A DNA stretch of 43,806 bases from Woeseiaceae bacterium (GCA_024640365.1 JAHEFE010000023.1:1-43806); one strand, 5' to 3'. Shown: positions 8,368 through 17,028, counted from the stretch's first letter. Numbers and translations are program-made. Notes: a model not told the origin generated them from the sequence alone.

Positions 8368-9012
8368 ATGGAAGCGATACAGGCAAGACACAACCTAGCG
8401 GACATGACCTACATCAATCCTCTTCCAGTACGGATTTGGCATTGGGTCAACGCGCTCGGATTCGTGCTACTGGTATTGACTGGAGCTCAAATCAGATATA
8501 CCGATATTTTTGGTGTACTGACATTCGAATCCGCCGTCAAACTGCACAACTGGGTCGGGTTTGCGGTCATAGCCAACTACTTCGTGTGGCTCGGCTACTA
8601 CATTTTCTCTGACCGGATCACCAACTATCACCCCGTCCTGGATGCAAGGAAATTTGCGACTAACTTTTTCCAGCAAGCACAGTACTACAGCTACGGAATT
8701 TTCAAAGGTGAGCACAGCCCGCACCAGGTACAACCTTACGACAAGTTCAATCCGATGCAACGACTGGCATACCAACTCATCATGTTGACCGCAGCGCCGA
8801 TCAATTTTGTCACCGGCCTCATGATGTGGGATACGCAACGATTTGCAAACTGGATTGCGGCGGTCGGCGGCATCCGCGTTGTGGACACAATACATGTAGC
8901 TATATTCATATTGTTCGTCTTTTTTATATTCGTACATGCCTACATGGGCGCATTAGGCCGAACCCCTATCACTCATTATCGGGAAATGTTTACTGGCTAC
9001 GAAGAACACTAG
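8368..9012 (+). CDS. Di-haem cytochrome b (HyaC/PhsC-like)
   Basis: This 214-residue inner-membrane protein has four predicted helices (about 22-42, 58-80, 130-155, 172-195). His25 (RIWHWVN), His60 (KLHNWVG), His176 (DTIHVA) and His190 (FVHAYMG) are placed as the four b-haem ligands of the Ni,Fe-hydrogenase/thiosulfate-reductase cytochrome b561 family. Such subunits exchange electrons between quinone and a periplasmic redox partner, here most likely the nine-haem cytochrome encoded 14 bases upstream. The ribosome site AAGGAG precedes the ATG. A role like HmcE or HyaC is inferred from context. No hydrogenase or molybdoenzyme catalytic subunit is encoded in the island. Confidence 0.87.
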   Translation: MEAIQARHNLADMTYINPLPVRIWHWVNALGFVLLVLTGAQIRYTDIFGVLTFESAVKLHNWVGFAVIANYFVWLGYYIFSDRITNYHPVLDARKFATNFFQQAQYYSYGIFKGEHSPHQVQPYDKFNPMQRLAYQLIMLTAAPINFVTGLMMWDTQRFANWIAAVGGIRVVDTIHVAIFILFVFFIFVHAYMGALGRTPITHYREMFTGYEEH

Positions 9013-9054
9013 AAGACGCGGGGGCACAGGAATTGATTAGGGAGGATCAGTAAA

Positions 9055-10221
9055 ATGGTTGTCGCTTTCATAATTATTACCACAATCGTCGTATTCATAA
9101 TCGTCGATCTCATGTTGCGCCTCCTTTTGAAGCGAGTTCGCGAAGCACGAACGCTTAGAGAAAGAGAACGTGCGCTGGCTCATGGCATGACCCTCAACGT
9201 CAGCGATGAAGCGCCTACATTGAAACGCGTGGAGGTAGAAAATCCGCGAGCGCGGATCCTGGCCGTCGATGACGAAGAGATAATTCTAAACAGTTTTCGA
9301 AAGATACTGGTCCTGGCTGGCTTCAGCATCGACACCGTAGAAAGCGGATCCGAAGTGCTTGGGCTCATTCGCAAGAACAAATATGACTTCGTATTTACCG
9401 ATTTAAAAATGCCGGAAATGGACGGTGTAGAAGTGACCAAGGCCGTAAAACACTTGCGGCCCGATATCGACGTCATTGTCATCACAGGTTATGCATCCGT
9501 AGAAACAGCCGTGGAAACACTCAAATATGGAGCAATGGACTACATTCAAAAGCCATTCGCCGAAGATGAGTTACTCGAATTCATCAAGACTGCCCTGATA
9601 CGGCGACAGGACAATCTTGAAAAGCAAATGCGACACAAGATTCGGGTAATCAGGCCCGGCACAAGAGAGTCAAAATCCAAATTCGAACTCAATGTACCCG
9701 CTGGCGTATTCGTATCCCCCCAGCATGCGTGGGCCAAAATTGAATTGAACGGTACAGTGCGTGTCGGCCTGGATGACCTAATACGAAAAATCTTTGTGCA
9801 AGTTGACCATATCGAACTACCAGAAACAAACCGGCACTTCGCAAAAGGCGAAACACTGTTTTCGGTGAGATACGGCGACTTCTGCCTCAGCATCCCATCT
9901 CCGATAAGTGGAAGAATCACGTCTACTAATTTGGAACATGCTGAACATCCGGAATGGCTAGCGATCAAGCCTTTCGAGCTGAGCTGGATGTGTGGTCTTG
10001 AGCCCACAAATCTCGCCGGAGAATTGCCTAGCCTTCGAATAGGGCTTGATGCCATCAACTGGAGCCAGGAAGAGCTGGACAGATTTAGCCAACTTTCCGA
10101 GACATTTAATTCAGAACTTCGGCAACTCGAATCAGTTGATACAGGAGACGATCAACAAAAAAGCAATAAGCAGTACTTGGACCTTCTGGACGGATTTTCA
10201 AAACCATTCCTCCAGTATTGA
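9055..10221 (+). CDS. Membrane-anchored receiver fused to a GcvH-like domain
   Basis: The 388-residue protein has one N-terminal helix (residues 2-24), a charged helical linker (25-60) and a receiver at about 67-190. The receiver shows VDDEE, phospho-acceptor Asp116 in FTDLKMP and Lys166 in IQKPF. A region at about 212-335 resembles glycine-cleavage H protein: VFVSPQHAWAKIELNGTVRVG corresponds to the H-protein opening, then VDHIELPETN, FAKGETLFSV and SPISGRI. The lipoyl-lysine position of ESVKA holds Arg272 or Asp275 depending on alignment, so lipoylation is unlikely and a binding or structural role is more plausible. A GGGAGG ribosome site precedes ATG 9055. It is a close paralogue of the 15830-16999 product. 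Function is unknown; the location suggests coupling the redox complex to signalling. Confidence 0.83.
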   Translation: MVVAFIIITTIVVFIIVDLMLRLLLKRVREARTLRERERALAHGMTLNVSDEAPTLKRVEVENPRARILAVDDEEIILNSFRKILVLAGFSIDTVESGSEVLGLIRKNKYDFVFTDLKMPEMDGVEVTKAVKHLRPDIDVIVITGYASVETAVETLKYGAMDYIQKPFAEDELLEFIKTALIRRQDNLEKQMRHKIRVIRPGTRESKSKFELNVPAGVFVSPQHAWAKIELNGTVRVGLDDLIRKIFVQVDHIELPETNRHFAKGETLFSVRYGDFCLSIPSPISGRITSTNLEHAEHPEWLAIKPFELSWMCGLEPTNLAGELPSLRIGLDAINWSQEELDRFSQLSETFNSELRQLESVDTGDDQQKSNKQYLDLLDGFSKPFLQY

Positions 10222-10274
10222 AAATTTTGAATAGCCCCGGGTTCAATCCGTGATGGAAATTTTCGGGAGTATTT

Positions 10275-10787
10275 ATGCGTAAGTTTTATATTTCAATAGG
10301 GTTACTCATGTCTTTGGCACTTTCGCCGCTATGTTTTGGGCAGGAAGTTGATCAGGCCAAAACAAGTCCAAAAAAAGAAGAAACAGTGACCCGACCGGCC
10401 ACGCCAATGATGCCGCGTGAGGTTACCTTCGAATCGTCGGTAGGCAACGTTATGTTTCCACACAATGTACATCTGAAACTGGGATGCAACACGTGCCATC
10501 ACGAGATTCACGCCAACACACTAAAAACTCCGCATCCGGAGTACATGACATCTTCCTGGATTAATTGCCGAATCTGCCACAACTCTAATTCAGATACCCC
10601 GGGTCGCTACTACAAGTGTTCGAACTGTCATCAGTCCGATCCGGAAGACATTGTTGATGAAACTCTAAGTTCAAAAGTCGTCATTCACAAAAGTTGTTGG
10701 AAATGTCACAAGTCCGGCACTGGAGTAATGGCAAGCAAAGGATGCAAAACCTGCCACGTAAAGGAAGAAGGTGTGCAGAAAAAGTAA
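10275..10787 (+). CDS. Periplasmic pentahaem cytochrome c (c3/c7-like)
   Basis: This 170-residue exported protein has a signal peptide (residues 1-22, ending near CFGQE) and five CXXCH motifs: CNTCH, CRICH, CSNCH, CWKCH and CKTCH. The opening of the domain, MFPHNVHLKLGCNTCHHE, is typical of class III (c3/c7) cytochromes, where the preceding histidines are distal ligands. Most c3 proteins have four haems and c7 three, so five motifs is slightly unusual. It is likely the soluble periplasmic electron carrier for the complex. A GGGAG ribosome site lies 8 bases before ATG. It sits between the receiver-GcvH gene and the FeS subunit in the same operon. Confidence 0.88.
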   Translation: MRKFYISIGLLMSLALSPLCFGQEVDQAKTSPKKEETVTRPATPMMPREVTFESSVGNVMFPHNVHLKLGCNTCHHEIHANTLKTPHPEYMTSSWINCRICHNSNSDTPGRYYKCSNCHQSDPEDIVDETLSSKVVIHKSCWKCHKSGTGVMASKGCKTCHVKEEGVQKK

Positions 10788-10867
10788 TGGAAATTGTTAA
10801 TCCCTGATGAGGCTTAAACCTTGTCGGCGTCAATTTTCCTAGTTCCAACAGAAAAAATGGAGCCAAC

Positions 10868-11761
10868 ATGGACAGACGAGGATTTCTAAAGTCGACGCTT
10901 ATCGCTAGTACCGCAGCACTGGCGGGTAGCGAGGCGCAAGCGGACGAGACGCAAATACCGGAGGAAATGGTAGGTGTCTTGGTAGACACAACACGCTGCA
11001 TTGGATGCCGAGCGTGTGAGGTTGCTTGCGGCGAACAAAATGGTCTGTTAGTGCCCGATGTCTTGAACGATGGCGCACTCGAGAGCCATAGAGATACCAG
11101 TGACAAGCAGTTCATGGTCGTCAACAAATACGAAACTGACAAAGGCAATGTGTTTGTCAAGAAGCAGTGCATGCACTGCTATCAAGCCGGATGTGCTGCT
11201 GCGTGCCCTACCGAGGCAATGCACAAAAATTCACAAGGGCCGGTCACCTGGGATGGAGACAAATGTATTGGTTGCCGGTACTGCATGATTTCCTGCCCCT
11301 TCGACATACCAAAATTTGAATACGGGGAATGGAACCCGAAAATCGTCAAATGTACGTTGTGCTTCGATCGCCTCGAAGCGGGGAAAAAACCTGCCTGTGT
11401 GGAGGCGTGCCCGACCGATACACTCATGTTTGGCAGCATGGTCAAGAACCTGGAAGTTGCCCGGCATCGCATCTATAGCCACCCGGACAAATACGTACAC
11501 CAGATTTACGGCGAGCATGAAGCAGGTGGCACCGCTTACATATATTTGTCGGCCGTACCGTTTGACCAACTTGGATTCCGGACCGACTTGGGTCGGACAC
11601 CCTACCCGGAATACACAAGGGAATTCCTCTATGCCGTCCCTGCCGTTCTGTTCAGTGTGCCAGCATTTTTGCTGGGACTTAACGCACTGACCGGAAATGG
11701 CAAGTCCGACAATGAGGGAGATCGTGATTTTGACTACAGCGATGATGGAGAAGAACAATGA
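10868..11761 (+). CDS. Tat-exported 4x[4Fe-4S] ferredoxin subunit (HybA/HmcB-like)
   Basis: The 297-residue protein begins MDRRGFLKS, a twin-arginine motif, with a signal region to about residue 26, so the folded FeS protein is exported by Tat. Sixteen cysteines form four clusters: Cys44/47/50/54, 101/104/109/113, 133/136/139/143 and 162/165/177/181. This is the DmsB/NrfC/HybA ferredoxin layout. A C-terminal hydrophobic helix (about 248-272) would anchor it, as in HybA and HmcB. It should pass electrons between the NrfD-type quinone protein, whose gene overlaps its stop codon by 4 bases, and the multihaem cytochromes. An NrfC-type role is the alternative, but no nitrite reductase is present. 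Confidence 0.92.
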   Translation: MDRRGFLKSTLIASTAALAGSEAQADETQIPEEMVGVLVDTTRCIGCRACEVACGEQNGLLVPDVLNDGALESHRDTSDKQFMVVNKYETDKGNVFVKKQCMHCYQAGCAAACPTEAMHKNSQGPVTWDGDKCIGCRYCMISCPFDIPKFEYGEWNPKIVKCTLCFDRLEAGKKPACVEACPTDTLMFGSMVKNLEVARHRIYSHPDKYVHQIYGEHEAGGTAYIYLSAVPFDQLGFRTDLGRTPYPEYTREFLYAVPAVLFSVPAFLLGLNALTGNGKSDNEGDRDFDYSDDGEEQ

Positions 11762-12957
11762 ACAGTAACACCGCTGTCGCCGGAGGATCTGGCAACACGT
11801 TTCAATTTCTCCTACAGGAATTAAAACCTCGTGGTCCTTGGCTTACCCCCTTTAACGTCATATCCATTCCGATTATTCTCGCCGGACTGGTAATCCTGGT
11901 CATTAGATTTATCTATGGTCTCGGGTCCGTAACCAATTTGTCCCAGGAATTCCCCTGGGGCCTATGGCTCGGCTTCGATGTCGTTACGGGCGTTGCGCTC
12001 GCCGGTGGGGCATATGTAATCACATTTGTCGTCTATGTCTTGAGAGTAGAAAAGTACTACCCCATTGTGCGAGTAACCGTTCTAAATGGACTGCTTGCCT
12101 ACATGTTCTATGGTGGCGCCCTCCTGTTTGAACTCGGCAGGCCCTGGCATGCCGCCAACCCGTTCATAGGAAATTCTTTCGGCTTTTCATCGGTTCTGTT
12201 TTTAATTTGCTGGCACTTCATGATTTACATGGTCGCCGCATTCGTCGAATTCTCACCGGTCATAGCCGAATGGCTACACTGGGAAAAAACCAGAAAATTT
12301 CTCAAAAGCCTTACCCTGGGAGCCGTCATCCTGGGGGTTACGCTGTCGATGTTGCACCAATCTGGCCTGGGTGCATTTTTTCTCATGGCGAAACCAAAAG
12401 TACACCCGTTGTGGTGGTCGGATTTCCTGCCTATTTTATTTTTCGTCTCAAGCATATATGCCGGTCTTGCGATGATTATTTTCGAAGGGACTATAAGCCA
12501 CCGAGTATTCAAGGATTTGATCGGTCCCGAGCATCATCACTCTTTCGAGGACATCATGCTCGGGCTGGCAAAAGGTGCCGCTATAACGATGTTCGTCTAC
12601 TACGTCTTCAAAGCGTTGCTATTTATCCACGGTAAGCAATGGAGCCTGATCAACGATGGCTGGGGGTACTGGTATCTCTTGGAAGTAATAGGCTTTGTGT
12701 TGGTACCGGCCTTCATGTTCGCTTTCGGCTTCCGCAACCGTAGTCTGAACACCATTCGGATTGCCTCTGTCCTGGCTCTATTGGGAATCATTCTGAACCG
12801 TCTCAACGTTTCCATAATCACCTTCAAATGGTATGAGACCGTCCATTACTACCCAACGTGGCAAGAGATTGTAGTAACTCTCATGGTTATTTTTTCTGAA
12901 ATCTGGTTTTTCCGCTGGGTCGTTACACGGATGCCAGTTCTCAATGCGCGCCATTAG
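11758..12957 (+). CDS. NrfD/HybB/HmcC-type quinone-interacting membrane protein
   Basis: This 399-residue polytopic protein has about ten predicted helices. It shows features of the polysulfide reductase NrfD/HybB family: LKPRGPWLTPFNVISIPI near the N-terminus, FPWGLWLGFDVVTGVALAGGAY around residues 65-85, and ALLFELGRPWHA near residue 125. This family binds menaquinol or ubiquinol and works with a periplasmic four-cluster FeS subunit, here encoded just upstream with an ATGA overlap. The length and the EFPWGLW element are closer to HybB/HmcC than to the shorter NrfD of about 310 residues. It is probably the quinone site of the complex. The direction of electron flow is not decided by sequence. 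Confidence 0.92.
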   Translation: MNSNTAVAGGSGNTFQFLLQELKPRGPWLTPFNVISIPIILAGLVILVIRFIYGLGSVTNLSQEFPWGLWLGFDVVTGVALAGGAYVITFVVYVLRVEKYYPIVRVTVLNGLLAYMFYGGALLFELGRPWHAANPFIGNSFGFSSVLFLICWHFMIYMVAAFVEFSPVIAEWLHWEKTRKFLKSLTLGAVILGVTLSMLHQSGLGAFFLMAKPKVHPLWWSDFLPILFFVSSIYAGLAMIIFEGTISHRVFKDLIGPEHHHSFEDIMLGLAKGAAITMFVYYVFKALLFIHGKQWSLINDGWGYWYLLEVIGFVLVPAFMFAFGFRNRSLNTIRIASVLALLGIILNRLNVSIITFKWYETVHYYPTWQEIVVTLMVIFSEIWFFRWVVTRMPVLNARH

Positions 12958-12980
12958 CTCAATGATCTTAAGGAACAGAA

Positions 12981-13112
12981 ATGGACTCTTTTACTTATAT
13001 AAATATTTTTGAAACGAAAGGTCTGGAGTACTTACTCTTGCTGTCTTTCTGGGTGCTGTTTATTTATCTGGTTCGATACCTTTCGACATCCGATAAGAAA
13101 CGAAAACATTAG
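12981..13112 (+). CDS. HmcD-like 43-residue membrane peptide
   Basis: A small gene directly follows the NrfD-type gene. The ATG at 12981 is preceded by AAGGA with a 6-base gap, and the frame ends at TAG 13110-13112. The product begins MDSFTYINIFETKGLEYL, followed by one transmembrane helix (LLLLSFWVLFIYLVRYL) and a basic tail ending KKRKH. The pattern of an aromatic-rich start, TKGxEYL, one helix and a basic end resembles the tiny HmcD-type subunits found next to NrfD-like proteins in Hmc/Nhc complexes. I infer it is a structural subunit. Placement, ribosome site and composition make chance unlikely, despite the short length. Confidence 0.75.
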   Translation: MDSFTYINIFETKGLEYLLLLSFWVLFIYLVRYLSTSDKKRKH

Positions 13113-13135
13113 ATCGAACTCGTGGCAGATAATCG

Positions 13136-15001
13136 ATGCTCAGTAAAAAAATCGGATTTAAACTAACCTTCGGGGTAGTAATGACGGTCCTCTTTGCGAT
13201 CGGCATATTCGCTTTCTTTAACATTCAATCGGAGCGCAAAAGCTTGCTCTCTGAAGTTGAGCGCCACGCCAATCAACTTAGCGAGGCCCTGAAGTCCGAT
13301 ACCGAATACGACATGCTGCACAATGACCGCGAGCGGATTCATGAAAGCATCCGTCGTATCGGCTCACAGAAAAGCATCGACCGTATTCGAGTATTTAACA
13401 AAGCAGGAGAAATAATCTACTCGTCCGATTCGGCTGAAATAGGAAAGATGGTCGACAAGATGGCGGAGAGTTGTTACCGCTGTCATTCCGCCGGAAAGCC
13501 CCTCGAGCAGTTGGCAACGAAGGAACGTACCCGAATTTTTCGCCCCAACCCGGACTCCGCCCGCTTACTCGGTATCATCAATCCTATTTATAATTCGAAG
13601 TCATGTTGGACGGCGGCATGTCATGCACACACCGAAGAGCAGACTGTTCTCGGGGTTCTGGATGTCACCATACCTCTCACTGATGTTGATCGAAATATTC
13701 GTCTCAGCCGCATCGCCATAGTCATTCTCGGTGTCAGTACGGTCATCATTCTGAGTTTGATCGTCAGTTTTATGGTCAAGTCATGGATTGATCGCCCCGT
13801 GCAGGAACTTCTTACAGCGACACGACATGTAGCCGGCGGAAATCTTACCTATCGTGTTGAGGTGAAGAGCGAGGACGAGATGGGAATGCTTGGCCGCTCC
13901 TTCAATAACATGACCCAAAACCTTGCAGAAGCCCGGCTGCAGCTCTTTCAATCGGACAAACTGGCTTCCCTTGGCAGACTCGCGGCCGGCGTGGCACACG
14001 AAATTAACAACCCACTAACCGCCGTATTGACCTACGGCAGTTACTTGCTCAAGCGGGCCCAAGGACAGCCGGATACGCGCGATGATTTACAAATAATCGT
14101 CTCAGAAACAATTCGCTGCCGCGAAATAGTGAAAAGTCTGTTGGACTTCGCTCGCCAGACGGTTCCAAAAAAACGCAAAGCCGACATAAACGAGATTATC
14201 GGCCGGGCGGCCACGGTCATTGAAAATCAACTTGCCTTGGGCCGAGTACAACTGGTCATGGATCTCGACCCAGCTCTTCCCAATGTAATGGTTGATGCCA
14301 ACCAAATTCAGCAGGTTTTCATTAATCTGATGGTCAACGCGTCGGACGCCATTGGCGAGAACACTGGAACGATCACAATCAAGACCGGTGCTATAAGCCT
14401 ACCCTCCTCCGAAGCATTACAAATCAAGCGTGCACTTTGTCCCAAACGTCATGACCTGGTCGACAGAAAAGTCCGCATCGACGGTAAACCAGCCATCAGC
14501 ATGCGTTTCCGAAAAAAAGAGCAAACCGGCATCATCCACCTTAACCCAATGTACGGGTCCACAGATCATCGCCTGGGTGATATGCCAAGCATTGAAGACG
14601 GCATGGAACTTTTGTGTCCGGACTGTTCGAGGTCGTTGATAGCCGAAGGAGAGAGGTGTCCGAAGTGTAACTCTCCGATCTATTCATTCGAGGTGCCTCT
14701 AAAAGGACTAGTTCAAGGCTGCTTGCAACACGGTTGTGGCTGGCATTGCTGGGAACAAGTTGATTCGACCTGGAACGACCAGTTCGTCGAAATCCGCGTG
14801 ATAGACGATGGCTGCGGCATCCCGCGGGCGCAGATACCGAAACTCTTCGAGCCATTCGCAACCACGAAAGGCCAAAACGGAACGGGTCTCGGACTAGCCG
14901 TCACCTGGGGCATCATCGACAACCACAATGGAACAATCTCGGTTGAGAGTGAGGAAGGTGTTGGAACCACCTTTATCATCCGTATTCCGGTGACGTCATG
15001 A
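13136..15001 (+). CDS. Haem-motif sensor histidine kinase with Cys-rich insertion
   Basis: The 621-residue kinase has helices at about 9-29 and 191-213 flanking a periplasmic sensor with CYRCH (113-117) and CWTAACH (157-163), a CX4CH form. Covalent c-type haem is therefore likely. HAMP (about 214-265) and HisKA follow, with His288 in GVAHEINNPL, then an HATPase with the N-box INLMVNASDAIGEN (396-409) and G-boxes DDGCGIP and GTGLGLAV. Between N-box and G1 lies an insertion of roughly 130 residues (about 418-548) with Cys435, CPDC (494-497), CPKC (508-511), Cys529, Cys534 and Cys538, probably a metal-binding ribbon. It starts 23 bases after the HmcD-like gene and overlaps the next receiver gene by ATGA. 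It likely senses periplasmic redox or a haem ligand. Confidence 0.88.
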   Translation: MLSKKIGFKLTFGVVMTVLFAIGIFAFFNIQSERKSLLSEVERHANQLSEALKSDTEYDMLHNDRERIHESIRRIGSQKSIDRIRVFNKAGEIIYSSDSAEIGKMVDKMAESCYRCHSAGKPLEQLATKERTRIFRPNPDSARLLGIINPIYNSKSCWTAACHAHTEEQTVLGVLDVTIPLTDVDRNIRLSRIAIVILGVSTVIILSLIVSFMVKSWIDRPVQELLTATRHVAGGNLTYRVEVKSEDEMGMLGRSFNNMTQNLAEARLQLFQSDKLASLGRLAAGVAHEINNPLTAVLTYGSYLLKRAQGQPDTRDDLQIIVSETIRCREIVKSLLDFARQTVPKKRKADINEIIGRAATVIENQLALGRVQLVMDLDPALPNVMVDANQIQQVFINLMVNASDAIGENTGTITIKTGAISLPSSEALQIKRALCPKRHDLVDRKVRIDGKPAISMRFRKKEQTGIIHLNPMYGSTDHRLGDMPSIEDGMELLCPDCSRSLIAEGERCPKCNSPIYSFEVPLKGLVQGCLQHGCGWHCWEQVDSTWNDQFVEIRVIDDGCGIPRAQIPKLFEPFATTKGQNGTGLGLAVTWGIIDNHNGTISVESEEGVGTTFIIRIPVTS

Positions 15002-15786
15002 GCATGCACCGGGACATCCTTGTCGTTGATGACGAACCTACGGTCACACAAGCCGTGGTCAAAGTATGTAGTGCCGAAGGTATGACGGTCACGGCAGCCG
15101 GTCATGCCGCCGAGGCACTCAAATATCTGGATGAGGGAAAATTCCGACTGGTGCTCTGCGACATCATGATGCATGAGCTCGACGGATTTCAGTTTCTCGA
15201 GGAACTGGCACGCAAGGGTATCCATGTACCGGTAATAATGATGACCGGATACTCTACCGTCGAGAATGCCGTCAAAAGCCTGACCGCTACCGGAGCTGTG
15301 GACTATATTTCAAAGCCCTTCACGGCCGATGAATTACTGACAGTATTACGTCGCAGCCTCCGCATCGGCGCCTTACTGGATGAGGCAGAGTCCGCCGCAC
15401 TCCCACGCAATGGTTCCGCCACCTATGTTTCCTATCCAGCCAATTACCATCGGCTCGGATACGTCAGCTGGGTGCTGATGGAGGACGAAGGCACCGCCAA
15501 AATTGGCGTTAGTGACTTATTCCTCAAGGCGGTAGACGGCATCAAGGAAATTGAGCTGTCTGCCCCTGGAGAAGACCTCGTACAGGGCATTCCCTGCGCG
15601 GTCGCCACCTCGCTGGATGGGGCGAAGCACGAAATCATGTGCCCGCTGGGCGGACGAATTCTCGAAATTAACGAAGACGCTCAGGCCGAACCGTCACTGG
15701 TTGAGAAAGACCCCTATTTCAGAGGGTGGTTGTACCGAATTTTACCGTCAAATGCGGAGAGCAATTTGCAATGGCTGAGTTTATGA
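14998..15786 (+). CDS. Soluble receiver fused to a GcvH-like domain
   Basis: This 262-residue cytosolic protein has a receiver at residues 1-125: VVDDE at 9-13, phospho-acceptor Asp55 in LCDIMMHE, MTGYS, and Lys106 in ISKPFTA. A GcvH-like region at about 140-250 carries YHRLGYVSWVLMEDEGTAKIG, EIELSAPGEDLVQG and CPLGGRI. The residue matching the lipoyl lysine is not lysine in a gapless alignment; the nearest, in GAKHE, is two positions off. No membrane helix is present, unlike its two longer relatives. It overlaps the kinase stop codon (ATGA), so it is very likely that kinase's partner. No DNA-binding or enzymatic output is visible; the effector is unknown. Confidence 0.83.
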   Translation: MSMHRDILVVDDEPTVTQAVVKVCSAEGMTVTAAGHAAEALKYLDEGKFRLVLCDIMMHELDGFQFLEELARKGIHVPVIMMTGYSTVENAVKSLTATGAVDYISKPFTADELLTVLRRSLRIGALLDEAESAALPRNGSATYVSYPANYHRLGYVSWVLMEDEGTAKIGVSDLFLKAVDGIKEIELSAPGEDLVQGIPCAVATSLDGAKHEIMCPLGGRILEINEDAQAEPSLVEKDPYFRGWLYRILPSNAESNLQWLSL

Positions 15787-15829
15787 AGCCTCGCACAAGG
15801 CGCAGCCATCTACGCCAAAGGAGTTTTTG

Positions 15830-16999
15830 ATGAAGATAATAATACTAACCGTCATCGTGCCTTCCCTGATCCTGTTTTTCTTCTTGAATCTCGCGGCACG
15901 GGAATGGCATCACAGAATTCTGGAAAAAAGAAGGCGCCTTGAGCGCGAAGAAGCGCTCGCCGATAGTCTTCTACTTGATTTCACCCGTGAATCGAAAACA
16001 CTCAAGCGGGTCGAAGTCAAAAAGCCAGAGGCTCGCATTCTTTGCGTAGATGATGAGGAAGTTATTCTCAACAGCTTCCGCAAGATCCTCGTCCTGGACG
16101 GATACAGCGTCGATACGGTCGAAACCGGGCAAGAAGCTCTCGGATTGATTCAGACGCACGACTATGATTTCGTCTTCACGGACTTAAAAATGCCGGCCAT
16201 GTCCGGAACGGATGTTGCCAAGTCCGTCAAACATCTGCGTCCGGACATCGACGTCGTCATAATCACGGGCTTTGCCACTGTAGAGTCAGCGGTTGAGTGC
16301 ATGAAACACGGCGCTGTCGATTATGTCGAAAAACCTTTCACTGAGGACGAACTACGCCTGTTCACAAAACATGCGCTGATAAAGCGCCGCGACAGAATTG
16401 AGAAGCTGCTAAAACCCCGCGTCAACATCATGGGCCCGGGCGAGCAAAACCGCGCATCACGGAGAGAATTCACAATTCCTGGAGGTGTTCTTGTTTCGGC
16501 GGGTCACTGTTGGGTTAATCTTGCCGAGGACGGCACCGCAAAAGTTGGCATCGATGATTTCGCCAAGAAACTGCTGGGAACCATCAATACCATAGAATTC
16601 CCGAATGTTGGAATGACCATAAAAGCTGGCCAACCCCTCTTTGCTGTCAATCAGGGCCACAGGCGAGCTCAGTTCTACGCGCCAATAAGCGGCAAGGTAA
16701 TCAAACTCAACAAGTACCTGGCCAAAGACTGCGCAATACTCGACGCTACATCCCACGGTGAAAACTGGATATGCGTTATTGAAGGCAATGATCTGGATGC
16801 AGAATTGCCCAAGCTTAAGATAGGCAAGTCAGCGGTCACGATGTTTCAGGATGATATAGACGAGTTCCTCACCTACGCCAAGAAATCGAGTGGCACCGAT
16901 ATTTCTGATCCTGCCTCTCTCTGTATCGGAGCCATCGAGAAACTCGACGATACACACTGGGAAACCACAGTGAAGAGGTTATTTGGGCCCCAAAGCTAG
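15830..16999 (+). CDS. Membrane-anchored receiver-GcvH-like protein, paralogue 2
   Basis: The start is ATG 15830, 6 bases after AAAGGAG. The 389-residue product has an N-terminal helix (about 3-22), a basic coiled linker, and a receiver at about 68-190. The receiver shows VDDEE, Asp118 in FTDLKMP and a KPF lysine in VEKPF. A GcvH-like domain at about 215-335 has HCWVNLAEDGTAKVG, INTIEFPNVGM, GQPLFAV and APISGKV. The lipoyl site (AVN...) has no lysine. From LKRVEV through the receiver it is very similar to the 9055-10221 product (VDDEEVILNSFRKILVL is near identical), so the two arose by duplication within the operon. It is the last gene of the plus-strand operon. Function is unknown. Confidence 0.83.
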   Translation: MKIIILTVIVPSLILFFFLNLAAREWHHRILEKRRRLEREEALADSLLLDFTRESKTLKRVEVKKPEARILCVDDEEVILNSFRKILVLDGYSVDTVETGQEALGLIQTHDYDFVFTDLKMPAMSGTDVAKSVKHLRPDIDVVIITGFATVESAVECMKHGAVDYVEKPFTEDELRLFTKHALIKRRDRIEKLLKPRVNIMGPGEQNRASRREFTIPGGVLVSAGHCWVNLAEDGTAKVGIDDFAKKLLGTINTIEFPNVGMTIKAGQPLFAVNQGHRRAQFYAPISGKVIKLNKYLAKDCAILDATSHGENWICVIEGNDLDAELPKLKIGKSAVTMFQDDIDEFLTYAKKSSGTDISDPASLCIGAIEKLDDTHWETTVKRLFGPQS

Positions 17000-17028
17000 C
17001 GCGCCGCGGCACATAGTCCGAGCACAAG

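Noticed and set aside
7025-12957. Nitrite reductase (Nrf) operon
   Set aside because: NrfC/NrfD-like subunits are present, but there is no NrfA with a CXXCK haem site. The cytochrome set fits Hmc/Nhc-type complexes better.
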